From NCBI RefSeq assembly GCF_013213835.1, contig NZ_JABSSU010000007.1:62001-126000 (forward strand): a DNA stretch of 64,000 bases. The letters run 5' to 3'. Within the stretch, counting starts at the first letter, position 1; each line of letters opens with the position of its first letter. The translations under genes and the position numbers were made by a program. A model generated the notes under the pieces. It was not told where the DNA came from. It made no database searches and was given only the letters and a program-made list of their open reading frames with translations. Below, in pieces: positions 32,444 to 41,491 of this stretch. This DNA is from Winogradskyella sp. (GTDB lineage Bacteria > Bacteroidota > Bacteroidia > Flavobacteriales > Flavobacteriaceae).

Positions 32444-32467
32444 ATACAAACTTTTTAATACCTAACC

Positions 32468-34141
32468 ATGAGAGAACTAAACGACATACTCACTATAATT
32501 GACAGTTATATTGGTAGCGCCGCTTGGTTTCCTTATGTACTACTAGGTACTGGTTTATTCTTTACCATATACCTAAGATTCCCACAGGTTAGATACTTCA
32601 GATTTGCATTACGCGTTGTTAGTGGTAAGTTTGACAAGGCCGAGCATGAAGGTGATACTAATCATTTTCAAGCCTTAACAACGGCGTTATCTGGTACAGT
32701 TGGTACAGGTAATATTGCCGGTGTTGCATTAGCCATTCATATTGGTGGACCTGCTGCAGTTTTTTGGATGCTGATGACTGCCGCGGTTGGTATGTGTACA
32801 AAGTTTGTTGAAGTAACGCTATCGCATAAATACAGAGAAAAAGCCGAAGATGGTACAATGGCAGGTGGCCCAATGTACTACATGAAGAACAAACTGAATA
32901 TGAAATGGCTAGCCGCCATTTTTGCTATTGCGACAATTCTTTCTTCTTTTGGTACAGGATCTTTACCACAAATAAATAGTATATCTGCATCACTCAATGC
33001 TACCTTTGGTTTAGATGAGATGCTTGTTGGTGGAGTTTTAGCTGTTTTACTTGGTCTTGTTATTATTGGTGGAATAAAACGAATTGCCGCTGTAACCTCT
33101 AGACTTGTTCCTGCAATGGCATTTATTTACCTTGTCGGTGCACTATCAGTGATTATTTATAATTATGATAATATTATACCTTCATTTATATCAATATTCT
33201 CTGATCTTTTTACAGGTTCTGCAGCAACAGGTGGTTTTTTAGGTGCAAGTATTGCTTTTGCATTTAATAAAGGTGTCGGTAGAGGACTTTTTTCTAACGA
33301 AGCAGGACAAGGTAGTGCTCCTATCGCACATGCTGCTGCAAGAGCGAAAGAACCAATTTCTGAAGGTCTTGTTGCTATTTTAGAGCCTTTTATTGATACT
33401 ATTGTGATTTGCACTCTGACTGCAATGGTATTATTGTCCTCTGGTGTATGGACAGAAAAACTTCAAAATAAGTTTGATTTTGTTGATATGGAAATTCTAG
33501 ATGGCAAATATTTTGATACCACAGATGACGGAAGAATTGCATTAGGAAGTCATATAAGTAAAGAAAAGCCATTACCACTTTTTACAGGACAACTCAATGT
33601 TATTGATGGTAAAATACAGGAAGATATCTCAATAATTAATGCTAGATCCTTAGCTGAGAATATTGCCATTTTTAGAAATGAAAAGCCTATCAATGAAGTC
33701 ATAAATATAACCAACGGTAAACCCGAAGATGTAACTCTTGTTTTTGAAGGAAAATCATTAGTACACAGTGCACCACTAACAGCAGAAGCTTTTACCAGAA
33801 GTTTCTTTGGTCGTTATGGCCAGTATATTGTCTCAATAGGCTTGTTATTATTTGCCTTTAGCACGGCTATTAGTTGGTCATATTATGGTGGACGAGCAAT
33901 GACATATCTTTTAGGGTCTAAATCTGTAGTGTATTATAGAATTGTATATGTGTTTGCTTTTTTTATTGCTTCGTTTGCAGATACTACAGTGATTTGGACA
34001 CTTTCAGGGATTACAATTGCATTAATGACGCTTCCGAACTTATTCGGAATTCTGATGCTACGAAAAGACATGAAGTCAACTGTTGATAGTTATTGGAGTA
34101 ACTTTAAAAAAGATTGGCCTGAAGAGAAAACACCTGAATGA
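32468..34141 (+). CDS. Alanine/glycine:cation symporter family protein (AGCS) with internal insertion
   Basis: A 557-residue inner-membrane transporter of the AGCS family. The family signature [19 protein letters not shown] is near residue 77, and further helices include [15 protein letters not shown] and [21 protein letters not shown]. Typical AGCS members are about 450-490 residues. Here a soluble insertion of roughly 110 residues (about 336-445, beginning after [11 protein letters not shown] and ending before [12 protein letters not shown]) separates the last helices. The likely substrate is alanine or glycine with Na+, consistent with the upstream glycyl-tRNA synthetase, though that link is only positional. 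Confidence 0.9.
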   Translation: MRELNDILTIIDSYIGSAAWFPYVLLGTGLFFTIYLRFPQVRYFRFALRVVSGKFDKAEHEGDTNHFQALTTALSGTVGTGNIAGVALAIHIGGPAAVFWMLMTAAVGMCTKFVEVTLSHKYREKAEDGTMAGGPMYYMKNKLNMKWLAAIFAIATILSSFGTGSLPQINSISASLNATFGLDEMLVGGVLAVLLGLVIIGGIKRIAAVTSRLVPAMAFIYLVGALSVIIYNYDNIIPSFISIFSDLFTGSAATGGFLGASIAFAFNKGVGRGLFSNEAGQGSAPIAHAAARAKEPISEGLVAILEPFIDTIVICTLTAMVLLSSGVWTEKLQNKFDFVDMEILDGKYFDTTDDGRIALGSHISKEKPLPLFTGQLNVIDGKIQEDISIINARSLAENIAIFRNEKPINEVINITNGKPEDVTLVFEGKSLVHSAPLTAEAFTRSFFGRYGQYIVSIGLLLFAFSTAISWSYYGGRAMTYLLGSKSVVYYRIVYVFAFFIASFADTTVIWTLSGITIALMTLPNLFGILMLRKDMKSTVDSYWSNFKKDWPEEKTPE

Positions 34142-34150
34142 TAGTCTTTC

Positions 34151-34684
34151 TTAAAATCTATAAGCTACAGTGATCCCAAACTTTCCAATAAAGTCGTAAT
34201 CGGTATCACCACTTTCAAATAGATTTCGCCCTATTCCAAAATTAACTTCACCTGTAAGTCCTTTTTTTGTAATCCATTTTCCGCCCAAACCTATTCCTAG
34301 TGCAAAGTCAGTCGTCCAATTATCTACACCATCATCAAAAATAAAATCGACATCTCTATTCACTCGATTCAACATTCCAAAACCTTCAAGAAAAAAACCA
34401 GCCGCATACTTTTTCCCAAAATAATATCGGTAATACGGCGACGCATAATAACTTATATCATCACTTATCTCAGAATCATATGGTATAAAAACACTTATTC
34501 CAACACCAGATTCTTCATCTAACAAATGCTCATATCCTACTTCAAAGGCACCCAATACGAGCACAAAAGCATTGAGTTTTACTTCATGTTTTTTTAATAT
34601 CTCTTGACTTACAGCTTCTTCATTCTGAGCATTAATAGTACTTATTGAGCAAAGCATTACAAATACCAAAAGTATCTTTTTCAT
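34151..34684 (-). CDS. Small outer-membrane beta-barrel protein
   Basis: A 177-residue exported protein with a signal peptide (1-19, ending INAQ) and eight or so amphipathic strands rich in Gly/Tyr/Phe (LNAFVLVLGAFEVGYEHLL, YYASPYYRYYFGKKYAAGFF, FALGIGLGGKWITKKGLTGE, FIGKFGITVAYRF), ending in an aromatic strand, the outer-membrane barrel pattern (DUF3575-like). Function unknown; it converges with the AGCS gene across a 9-base gap. Confidence 0.75.
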   Translation of the reverse strand: MKKILLVFVMLCSISTINAQNEEAVSQEILKKHEVKLNAFVLVLGAFEVGYEHLLDEESGVGISVFIPYDSEISDDISYYASPYYRYYFGKKYAAGFFLEGFGMLNRVNRDVDFIFDDGVDNWTTDFALGIGLGGKWITKKGLTGEVNFGIGRNLFESGDTDYDFIGKFGITVAYRF

Positions 34685-34774
34685 AATATTGATTGAATTG
34701 ATTTAGATCATAATTGCTAACACAATTATAGTTCATAGATACAAAAAAATAAAAATGGTTGCGTGAGAATTATC

Positions 34775-37700
34775 TTAAAAATAAGCCTTCAACTGTATTG
34801 TTCCAGTATGAATGGTGTTAGAAGTCTCTGTTTTTCTTCCAAAATAGTTAAGATTTAAATCTAAAAACTTAGTCAATTTTTTCTGAGCTAATAAACTCCA
34901 AGTGAAGTTCTTATCGGGTTGCAAACCTTCTAGCATTTGATAAGCAACTGGCGTATTTGCATTACCTTCAAAGGCATTTTTGAAATAATTAAACTCACCT
35001 GTTAAAGCAATTTTTTGAGCTTTATTATAGGTAAACGAAAGTCCATAATTATTCTGAGCTAAGGTCTCTAAACTTCCAATGGTATTAGTTTTTGTGGTGT
35101 ATTGATAAAAGACATCAAACTGTGCATTCTCACTAAACACATAAGACAGTTTTGGTTGAAAACTCTCTTCTTCAATCTCAAAGTTTCGGTTACTAAAGTT
35201 CTCACTAAAACTTTCATCCTTACCTAAACTCGCAATAATATTAAATAACCAATTTGTGGCGAACTTATGATTAAACTGTAATTGATGATTCAATAATTTG
35301 TTTTCTTGAAAACCTATTGACAATAAATTTCTACTTCTGTTAGACAAAAATGTATACGATGTAGTGTAGCGTTGTTTTCCTCTGTTGAAGAATAACACAT
35401 TTCTAATGCTGTTATTCAATGCTAACTCATTCTCTTCATCTTCTGCAAAGGGATTGAGGTTAAAATTATTGCCTTCTCGTCTAAACTTTCTATCTATCAA
35501 ATACGAAGTCTGATTATAAAAATGTGAAAAGAATTTCTTGGTTTTGTTCTCAGATTTTGCCCATTGCATCGGATTAATGGTTATTGCTTGGCTCAACCTA
35601 TTTTGGTGCGTTTGCACAAACACTTGATTGGGTAACAGCACTCTAATATAACTGCCTTGGTCAGCAAACTGAGCAATTTCAAACTCGTTGAGTTCTTGTA
35701 TACCATTCTCATTATAATCTATCCAAGTGTATGCACCTTGACCAGCTTCAACCTCAACATAAGTAAAATCTTGTTGTGGTAAGGTACCAGAATTAGTTTC
35801 GAAACTGGTATTCCAGAAAATGAGATTATTAAACAATTTTTGATTAAAATTTAAACGGCTATTCAAACTCTGCTCATCAGGTGAATCTTCTATTACGGCT
35901 TTTAAATCTCTATAGTTTACAAAGAGTTGAAGATTGGTGTATTTATTCTGAATTAATCTCGACTTTAAATAATAGGTGTTTGAGGTATTTACCCGCTCTA
36001 ACACGTTATTTCTAATACTATCATTTAAACGTTTGATGTAACCAACTTCTGCAAAAACTTTGGTGCTATCACCAATTCCAACAAAAGCTTCATAAGATTG
36101 AAATTTTTGACTTAATGGTGTTAATTCTTCAGTTTCTATAGTGGTTTGTTCGTTACCTTCAATAGCAAATTTAGTACCTACCCATTTTTTGTTTTTGCCA
36201 TACACAGCTCTATTAAATGACCTCAAAAATGTAGACTTATTAATAGTACCTTCACTATTTAACAAGCTCGAATTAGAGAATATATTAAAGTTGCCAAGCT
36301 GAAGGTTTGCCGTAAGATTATGTCTGTTACCACTAATATTTTCTGAATAATCAAGAAATTCAAAATTGTAGGATGCTACACCTTTTTTAGAATGTGACAA
36401 TTGTAATCCTGAAGTCATTAATAGTTGATTCCCAAAGTTCACATTACCTTGGTTGTTCTCCGTGTTATCTAAATTCCAATCACGACTAAATTCTGCTCTA
36501 TATAAACGCTGAATGGTTCTAAAATTATCTTGAATATAGTCTGCATCTACCAATGCCGACAAATTCCAAAGGCTATCAGATTTTATGAGGCTTTGATTAA
36601 TCCTGAACTTACCAGCAAAGCCATTATTATCGTCGTCGTCCAAATTAGAAAATAAGTTATTATCGTTTTTGCTTCCAGTCAATTCAAAATAGATATCCGT
36701 TTTTTCAGAAGGCTTATATCTTCCATTCAATACCGCAATTTGCAAGCGTTCTGGTGCAACCAATTGTGTTATGGGTTCATAGTTTCCTTGAGGTATGCCA
36801 CCAATTGGTGCTACATATTCAAAAATATTGCTCACTGCATTCCCATTACTTAGCACATAATTACCTTGATTAGCGCCAACCAAAGTAAACCTAACACTAA
36901 ATAATTCATCATCCGGATTTTGTGAGAACACAAAGATGGCTTCACCATCAACAATGTCTTGCCGATAGAGAATTCTATTTTCAGAAAAAGATTCTGGTGT
37001 TGCAGAAGGTGCAACCATTAGACTTTCATCATCACCTGCATCAGCCAAAATCTGAGTTTGCTCGGAAGATAAGTTTTGTTGTAATGGCTGATTTTTGGCA
37101 TCACTTTCTGAATACACAGAGACATTCAGGCTTAACCTTTCGGTATTAAAACTACTTCCACCAAAAACTGTAAAACGTGAATAATTTCGTTCGCTAAATT
37201 GGTAATCTACCGTTATTCGCATTTCGGAAGTAATCGGATACGTTGAATTAAAAATGATTTCACCAGCATTGTAATCAATAATATAATCTCTGTTCTCACC
37301 ACGTTCTAATGGCACACCATTGACATAAACCGTTTCACTACCAGAAACAATGAGTACAAATAATTCATTATTTGGACCACGTAACTTATATGGACCTTGA
37401 TTACCTTCTTGTGCTGTAAACTGTGTTGTTGTAAACTGTCCTCTTACCAATGCACCAGATGCAAATACAGAAGTTTTATCACTGAGATTAGCATTCACCA
37501 TCAAGCCTTGTACACGTTTAGAAAATTTAGCGAAGTAACTATTGGTATTCACAAGGTCTATATCACCAGCTCTAATGTTCCAATTGTCACTTAAAAGCTC
37601 TATAAAGACTTGATCAAACTCATCTAAACGCTGTGAATAGCCGCTTTCTTGTAATGGAATATTAGCATCTTGAATAGATGCTCGTAAAGATACTTTATCA

Positions 37701-38200
37701 CTTAATTTACCAGAAATCTGAAGGTCTAACTCACTGTTCAATACGGAGTTTTGATTGTTTCCTATGGTAACACCTCGCGAAATACTTCCAGAAGTTGTTA
37801 ATCCATCAAATGGTGTGAACGTATTTCGTGTATTTGTATTTCGTAGCTTATATAAAGCTTCAGCACCTTTAGACCTATCAACTATAACATTATCATCTAG
37901 CTGCTTATATACCTTAGTTATAAAATCTGGATATTTTAGATATTCAATATCAATAGAATCTAATTGAATATTTTTTTTGAAAGTTAAAATAGACTTGGCA
38001 AAATCCACTTTAAAATTAGTAGAATCAAGCACTTTATTATCCTTTGTAGTCACAATAAATCGCGAAGGATTTATACTCACAGAATCTATTCGAATAGTAT
38101 CCTTCACCCCAAAACGTTTTTTCTGGTATCCGCTATTTTTATCTTGGGTAGAACCAAGATAAGAGCATAAAAGAATTAGAAAAAGAATCGCTTTTTTCAT
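34775..38200 (-). CDS. Giant predicted outer-membrane beta-barrel protein (1141 residues)
   Basis: A 1141-residue exported protein (signal peptide 1-18). It has an N-terminal Ig-like or plug-like part (about 30-130), a segment TFTPFDGLTTSGSISRGVTIGNN and then many alternating strands with Tyr/Phe/Asn-rich turns that look like a very large barrel (30 or more strand-like segments), ending in IQLKAYF. An EF-hand-like loop (IDYNENGIQELNEFE) lies near residue 823. Homologues occur across Bacteroidota without assigned function. It is not SprA or a TonB receptor: there is no plug motif and no TonB box that I can identify. Confidence 0.7.
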   Translation of the reverse strand: MKKAILFLILLCSYLGSTQDKNSGYQKKRFGVKDTIRIDSVSINPSRFIVTTKDNKVLDSTNFKVDFAKSILTFKKNIQLDSIDIEYLKYPDFITKVYKQLDDNVIVDRSKGAEALYKLRNTNTRNTFTPFDGLTTSGSISRGVTIGNNQNSVLNSELDLQISGKLSDKVSLRASIQDANIPLQESGYSQRLDEFDQVFIELLSDNWNIRAGDIDLVNTNSYFAKFSKRVQGLMVNANLSDKTSVFASGALVRGQFTTTQFTAQEGNQGPYKLRGPNNELFVLIVSGSETVYVNGVPLERGENRDYIIDYNAGEIIFNSTYPITSEMRITVDYQFSERNYSRFTVFGGSSFNTERLSLNVSVYSESDAKNQPLQQNLSSEQTQILADAGDDESLMVAPSATPESFSENRILYRQDIVDGEAIFVFSQNPDDELFSVRFTLVGANQGNYVLSNGNAVSNIFEYVAPIGGIPQGNYEPITQLVAPERLQIAVLNGRYKPSEKTDIYFELTGSKNDNNLFSNLDDDDNNGFAGKFRINQSLIKSDSLWNLSALVDADYIQDNFRTIQRLYRAEFSRDWNLDNTENNQGNVNFGNQLLMTSGLQLSHSKKGVASYNFEFLDYSENISGNRHNLTANLQLGNFNIFSNSSLLNSEGTINKSTFLRSFNRAVYGKNKKWVGTKFAIEGNEQTTIETEELTPLSQKFQSYEAFVGIGDSTKVFAEVGYIKRLNDSIRNNVLERVNTSNTYYLKSRLIQNKYTNLQLFVNYRDLKAVIEDSPDEQSLNSRLNFNQKLFNNLIFWNTSFETNSGTLPQQDFTYVEVEAGQGAYTWIDYNENGIQELNEFEIAQFADQGSYIRVLLPNQVFVQTHQNRLSQAITINPMQWAKSENKTKKFFSHFYNQTSYLIDRKFRREGNNFNLNPFAEDEENELALNNSIRNVLFFNRGKQRYTTSYTFLSNRSRNLLSIGFQENKLLNHQLQFNHKFATNWLFNIIASLGKDESFSENFSNRNFEIEEESFQPKLSYVFSENAQFDVFYQYTTKTNTIGSLETLAQNNYGLSFTYNKAQKIALTGEFNYFKNAFEGNANTPVAYQMLEGLQPDKNFTWSLLAQKKLTKFLDLNLNYFGRKTETSNTIHTGTIQLKAYF

Positions 38201-38330
38201 CTAGAACTATAACTTCTTATCCTACAAAATATTTTAATGTTAAAATAGCTGCAAAATAATAGTGTAAAAGTAGGGTATTATTTAATTTTGGTCGTTGTCG
38301 AGTTATACATCTTGCAAAAGACATATTCAC

Positions 38331-38411
38331 CAAGATGTCAGGTTGAGCATTGGTTGATGTCAAAATATATTTTGATTGAAAGCACACTGCGAAGCAGTCG
38401 AAACCACTTCA
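38331..38411. repeat. Dispersed repeat remnants upstream of xth
   Basis: AGATGTCAGGTTGAGCATTG at 38333 and TGCGAAGCAGTCGAAACCAC near 38387 are diverged pieces of the GTCAGGTTGAGC/GTCGAAACC intergenic repeat. The region 38201-38473 holds these and nothing else that I recognise. Confidence 0.5.
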
Positions 38412-38448
38412 ACAATTAGTAATTTTGTTCTAATCGAACAATTAAAAA

Positions 38449-38471
38449 GATTACCGCTTTCGCGGCAATAC
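38449..38471. repeat. Palindromic repeat hairpin directly before the xth start codon
   Basis: GATTACCGC, loop TTTC, GCGGCAATAC, then the ATG at 38474. Central pairing is CCGC/GCGG with ATT/AAT outside; a diverged copy of the GATTCCCGC-TTTC-GCGGGAATG element. The same plan occurs at 13664 and 40426. Confidence 0.75.
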
Positions 38472-38473
38472 AT

Positions 38474-39235
38474 ATGAAAATAGCATCTTACAACGTAAAT
38501 GGCATTAGAGCAGCTATAAATAAAGGCTTTATAGATTGGTTAAAAGCTACAAATCCAGATGTGATTTGTCTTCAAGAAATCAAAGCAATGAAAGAACAGC
38601 TCGACTTAAAACTGTTTGAAGACGCTGGTTATAACTATCATTATTGGTTTAGCGCGCAAAAGAAAGGTTACAGTGGGGTTGCTATATTGAGTAAAACTGA
38701 ACCAAATCACATAGAATTTGGCACCGGAATAGAATCCATGGATTTTGAAGGTAGAAACATTAGAGCAGATTTTGATGGTGTGTCTGTAATGAGTATGTAT
38801 TTGCCTTCTGGTACTAACGATGCACGATTAGCGCATAAGTTTGAATACATGGATTTAATCCATGATTACTTGAATAATCTGAGAAGTAAAATACCAAATT
38901 TAGTGGTTTGTGGTGATTATAATATTTGTCATGAAGCTATTGATATTCATAACCCAAAAATGAAAGGTGTTTCGGGATTTTTACCTGAAGAACGCGAATG
39001 GCTTGGGCATTTTATTGATAGTGGTTTTACAGATAGTTTCAGATATTTGCATCCAGAACGCCAAGAATTCTCTTGGTGGAGTTACAGAGCAAATTCTAGA
39101 GCCAATAATAAAGGTTGGAGATTAGATTATGCCATGGTAACAGAGCCTTTAAAAGAAAACATAAAACGAAGCGTTATACTAACCGAAGCAGTACATAGCG
39201 ACCATTGTCCGATATTATTAGAATTAGATATTTAA
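38474..39235 (+). CDS. xth: Exodeoxyribonuclease III (AP endonuclease)
   Basis: Cleaves DNA 5' to abasic sites and degrades duplex 3' ends. The 253-residue protein has the exonuclease/endonuclease/phosphatase fold: IASYNVNGIRAA (2-13), CLQEIKA with metal ligand Glu35, GYSGVAILSK, VVCGDYNICHEAIDIHNP, RLDYAMVT and the terminal SDHCPI with the Asp243-His244 pair. The start lies 4-5 bases after a repeat-derived hairpin, so the initiation region appears to be recruited from a dispersed repeat. Confidence 0.97.
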   Translation: MKIASYNVNGIRAAINKGFIDWLKATNPDVICLQEIKAMKEQLDLKLFEDAGYNYHYWFSAQKKGYSGVAILSKTEPNHIEFGTGIESMDFEGRNIRADFDGVSVMSMYLPSGTNDARLAHKFEYMDLIHDYLNNLRSKIPNLVVCGDYNICHEAIDIHNPKMKGVSGFLPEEREWLGHFIDSGFTDSFRYLHPERQEFSWWSYRANSRANNKGWRLDYAMVTEPLKENIKRSVILTEAVHSDHCPILLELDI

Positions 39236-39251
39236 AAATATAGATTGAATT

Positions 39252-40211
39252 ATGATTAAAAGAATTTCTTTAGTAGTTATCACATTAACTCTTTTCTCAT
39301 CTTGTGTATCGAAAAAAATATACACAGAACTTGAAGACAAATATGCCAACTTAAAAAAAGAGAATCGAGGCTTAAATGATGAAGTTGAGTCACTATCATC
39401 GGCAAACACTAAACTCAATAACGATTTAGCAAGTCTACAATCTGCATATGATAAAGCTGTAGCTGAAAGAGACAAATTGCAATCAGATTTAGCGGCTACC
39501 AAAACAAACTTAGATAACTTAAAAGCAAGTTATGACGCATTAGAGAAGAACAGTTCTGCTGAAATTGCTAAAAACTCTAAAAAGAATAGAGAACTACTAG
39601 CACAGCTTGAAGCAAAAGAACAAGCCTTAGCCGCAGAAAATGAACGTTTAGAAAAATTAAAGAAAGAACTCGAAAATCGTTCTAAACGCGTTGCTGAACT
39701 AGAAAGTGTGATTGCTGCTAAAGATGCTAATATGAAAGCGCTTAAAGACGCCATTTCTAAGGCCTTAACCGATTTTGAAGGTAAAGGTTTAACTGTAGAG
39801 CAACGTGACGGTAAAGTGTACGTTTCTATGGAAAACAAGCTGTTATTTCAATCTGGAAGCTGGGCAGTTGGTTCTCAAGGAAAAGAAGCTGTAAAGCAAC
39901 TGGGTAATGTTTTAGCGGACAATCCTGATATCGCCATTTTAATAGAAGGTCATACCGATAATGTACCATACAAAGGCAATGCACAACTAAGTGGCAACTG
40001 GGATTTATCTACAAAGCGTGCTACAGCTATCGTTAACATCTTAAGAGAGAATAATAGTATAAATCCAGAAAATTTAACAGCTGCTGGGCGTGGTGAATAT
40101 GCTCCAATTGCAACTAACGAGACTGCTGAAGGCAAGGCTAAAAATAGACGAATTGAGGTGATTTTAACACCAAAATTAGATGAGATTTCTAAGTTATTGA
40201 ATGATATATAA
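39252..40211 (+). CDS. OmpA-family peptidoglycan-binding lipoprotein with long coiled coil
   Basis: A 319-residue SPII lipoprotein (lipobox LFSSC, Cys18). Residues 25-155 form a continuous coiled coil (heptads in LEDKYANLKKENRGL onward). The C-terminal domain (about 195-310) is OmpA-like: LFQSGSWAVGSQGKEAVKQL, IEGHTDNVPYKGNAQLSGNW, RATAIVNILRENN and AGRGEYAPIA, with the Asp and Arg that hold diaminopimelate. It links the outer membrane to the cell wall. It is 16 bases downstream of xth, so possibly the same transcript; an intrinsic terminator follows at 40269. Confidence 0.92.
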   Translation: MIKRISLVVITLTLFSSCVSKKIYTELEDKYANLKKENRGLNDEVESLSSANTKLNNDLASLQSAYDKAVAERDKLQSDLAATKTNLDNLKASYDALEKNSSAEIAKNSKKNRELLAQLEAKEQALAAENERLEKLKKELENRSKRVAELESVIAAKDANMKALKDAISKALTDFEGKGLTVEQRDGKVYVSMENKLLFQSGSWAVGSQGKEAVKQLGNVLADNPDIAILIEGHTDNVPYKGNAQLSGNWDLSTKRATAIVNILRENNSINPENLTAAGRGEYAPIATNETAEGKAKNRRIEVILTPKLDEISKLLNDI

Positions 40212-40213
40212 TT

Positions 40214-40241
40214 TGTCATTCTTGCGTAGGCAGGAATCTCA
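40214..40241. repeat. Diverged palindromic repeat after ompA-like gene
   Basis: TGTCATTCTTGCGTAGGCAG followed by GAATCTCA: a mutated copy of the GTCATTCCTGCGAAGGCAGG element, lying between the gene's stop and its terminator. Confidence 0.7.
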
Positions 40242-40268
40242 CATACTAAAAAACCTTAACATAGATTT

Positions 40269-40311
40269 AGACCTTTCAAGTTTTAAAAACCTGAAAGGTC
40301 TTTTTATTTTT
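40269..40311 (+). terminator. Intrinsic terminator of the OmpA-family gene
   Basis: AGACCTTTCA (40269-40278) pairs with TGAAAGGTCT (40292-40301), followed by TTTTATTTTTG. Well placed 58 bases after the stop. Confidence 0.85.
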
Positions 40312-40357
40312 GTTTAGATTCTTTGGTGACTGAGGTTCACGAAATAATTGTATAAAA

Positions 40358-40408
40358 TCCTAAAACAACACTATAACAAACTCAGTGTAACAGTTCAGGA
40401 TGATAGAT
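40358..40408. repeat. Dispersed repeat (AAACTCAGTGTAACAG type)
   Basis: ACAACACTATAACAAACTCA then GTGTAACAGTTCAGGATGA: a diverged copy of the motif near 13735 (ACAACACTTCGACAAGCTCA then GTGTGACAG). It forms the distal part of the leader of the aldo-keto reductase. Confidence 0.65.
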
Positions 40409-40425
40409 GAAGTTTAACTAAAAAG

Positions 40426-40444
40426 TTTCCTGCTTTCGCAGGAA
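40426..40444. repeat. Palindromic repeat hairpin before the aldo-keto reductase start
   Basis: TTCCTGC (40427-40433), loop TTTC, GCAGGAA (40438-40444), then GTAATT and the ATG at 40451. The right arm GGAAG is also the only Shine-Dalgarno-like sequence, so folding would hide it. Confidence 0.8.
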
Positions 40445-40450
40445 GTAATT

Positions 40451-41488
40451 ATGAAATATACAACACTACCACATACAGATATTAAAGTCAGTAAAATTTG
40501 TCTCGGCACAATGACTTGGGGAAATCAAAACACCCAAGATGAAGGGTTTGCTCAAATGGATATGGCACTAGACAAAGGTGTCAACTTTTTTGATGTTGCC
40601 GAACTATATCCTGTACCTGCAACAGCAGAAACATATGCAGATACAGAGCGAATTATTGGTAATTGGTTTACTAAAACCGGAAAAAGAGATAAAGTCGTTT
40701 TGGCCACAAAAATTGCTGGACCTGGTGATTACACGGCTCATATCAGAACTACTGGCTTTAGAAAAGCTTCACTTAACGAAGCCGTTGATAATAGCTTAAA
40801 ACGCTTACAAACTGATTACATCGATTTATACCAATTACATTGGCCAGAACGTCAAACTAACACTTTTGGGATTAGAGATTACAAGCATAATCCTAACGAT
40901 GGTTGGGAAGATAACTTCAATGAAATTCTACATAACCTTGATGAAATTATAAAGTCTGGTAAAATAAGACATGTTGGTATTTCTAACGAGAAAGCATGGG
41001 GAACAATGCGTTATTTAGAAGAATCTAAAACACATAATTTACCTCGCATGATAACCATTCAGAATGCATATTCTTTATTATGTAGACCTTTTGAAGGTGA
41101 GCTAGCTGAAGTAGCTCTTAGAGAAAATATTGGACTTCTCGCCTACTCACCAATGGCTTTTGGTGTGCTTTCTGGTAAATACATTAAAGGCACTGCAGCG
41201 GATAATGCAAGATTAAAACTCTTTCCGAGGTTTGCACGTTACAGTAGCGAACAATCTACAGAAGCTGCTAAGCGTTACCTGCAAATTGCAGAAGATAACG
41301 GAATGACTTTAGCTCAAATGGCATTAGCGTTTGTAAATCAGAGACCATTTGTAACTAGTAATATTATTGGCGCTACTAACCTCAATCAATTGGAAGAAAA
41401 TATAGATAGTGTTAATATTGAACTTTCTAAAGAAGTTTTAAATGCAATAGATGCTGTACATGCAGCAATTCCAAATCCTGCACCTTAG
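40451..41488 (+). CDS. NADP(H)-dependent aldo-keto reductase (Tas-like)
   Basis: A 345-residue (alpha/beta)8 barrel oxidoreductase of the Tas/KCAB-like AKR branch. The catalytic tetrad is visible: Asp48 and Tyr53 (FFDVAELYPVP), Lys87 (LATKIAG) and His130 (YQLHWPERQ). SNEKAWGTMRYL, YSLLCRPFEGEL and ATNLNQLEENI contribute to the NADPH site. It is probably cytosolic and reduces unidentified aldehydes or ketones; in E. coli Tas can also affect tyrosine requirement, but I draw no conclusion here. It is transcribed with a repeat-rich leader. Confidence 0.93.
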   Translation: MKYTTLPHTDIKVSKICLGTMTWGNQNTQDEGFAQMDMALDKGVNFFDVAELYPVPATAETYADTERIIGNWFTKTGKRDKVVLATKIAGPGDYTAHIRTTGFRKASLNEAVDNSLKRLQTDYIDLYQLHWPERQTNTFGIRDYKHNPNDGWEDNFNEILHNLDEIIKSGKIRHVGISNEKAWGTMRYLEESKTHNLPRMITIQNAYSLLCRPFEGELAEVALRENIGLLAYSPMAFGVLSGKYIKGTAADNARLKLFPRFARYSSEQSTEAAKRYLQIAEDNGMTLAQMALAFVNQRPFVTSNIIGATNLNQLEENIDSVNIELSKEVLNAIDAVHAAIPNPAP

Positions 41489-41491
41489 GAT

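Noticed and set aside
39224..39838. Antisense open frames across the OmpA-family gene
   Set aside because: Ala/Ser/Leu-rich complement of the coiled coil; no independent features, and the sense protein is clearly real.
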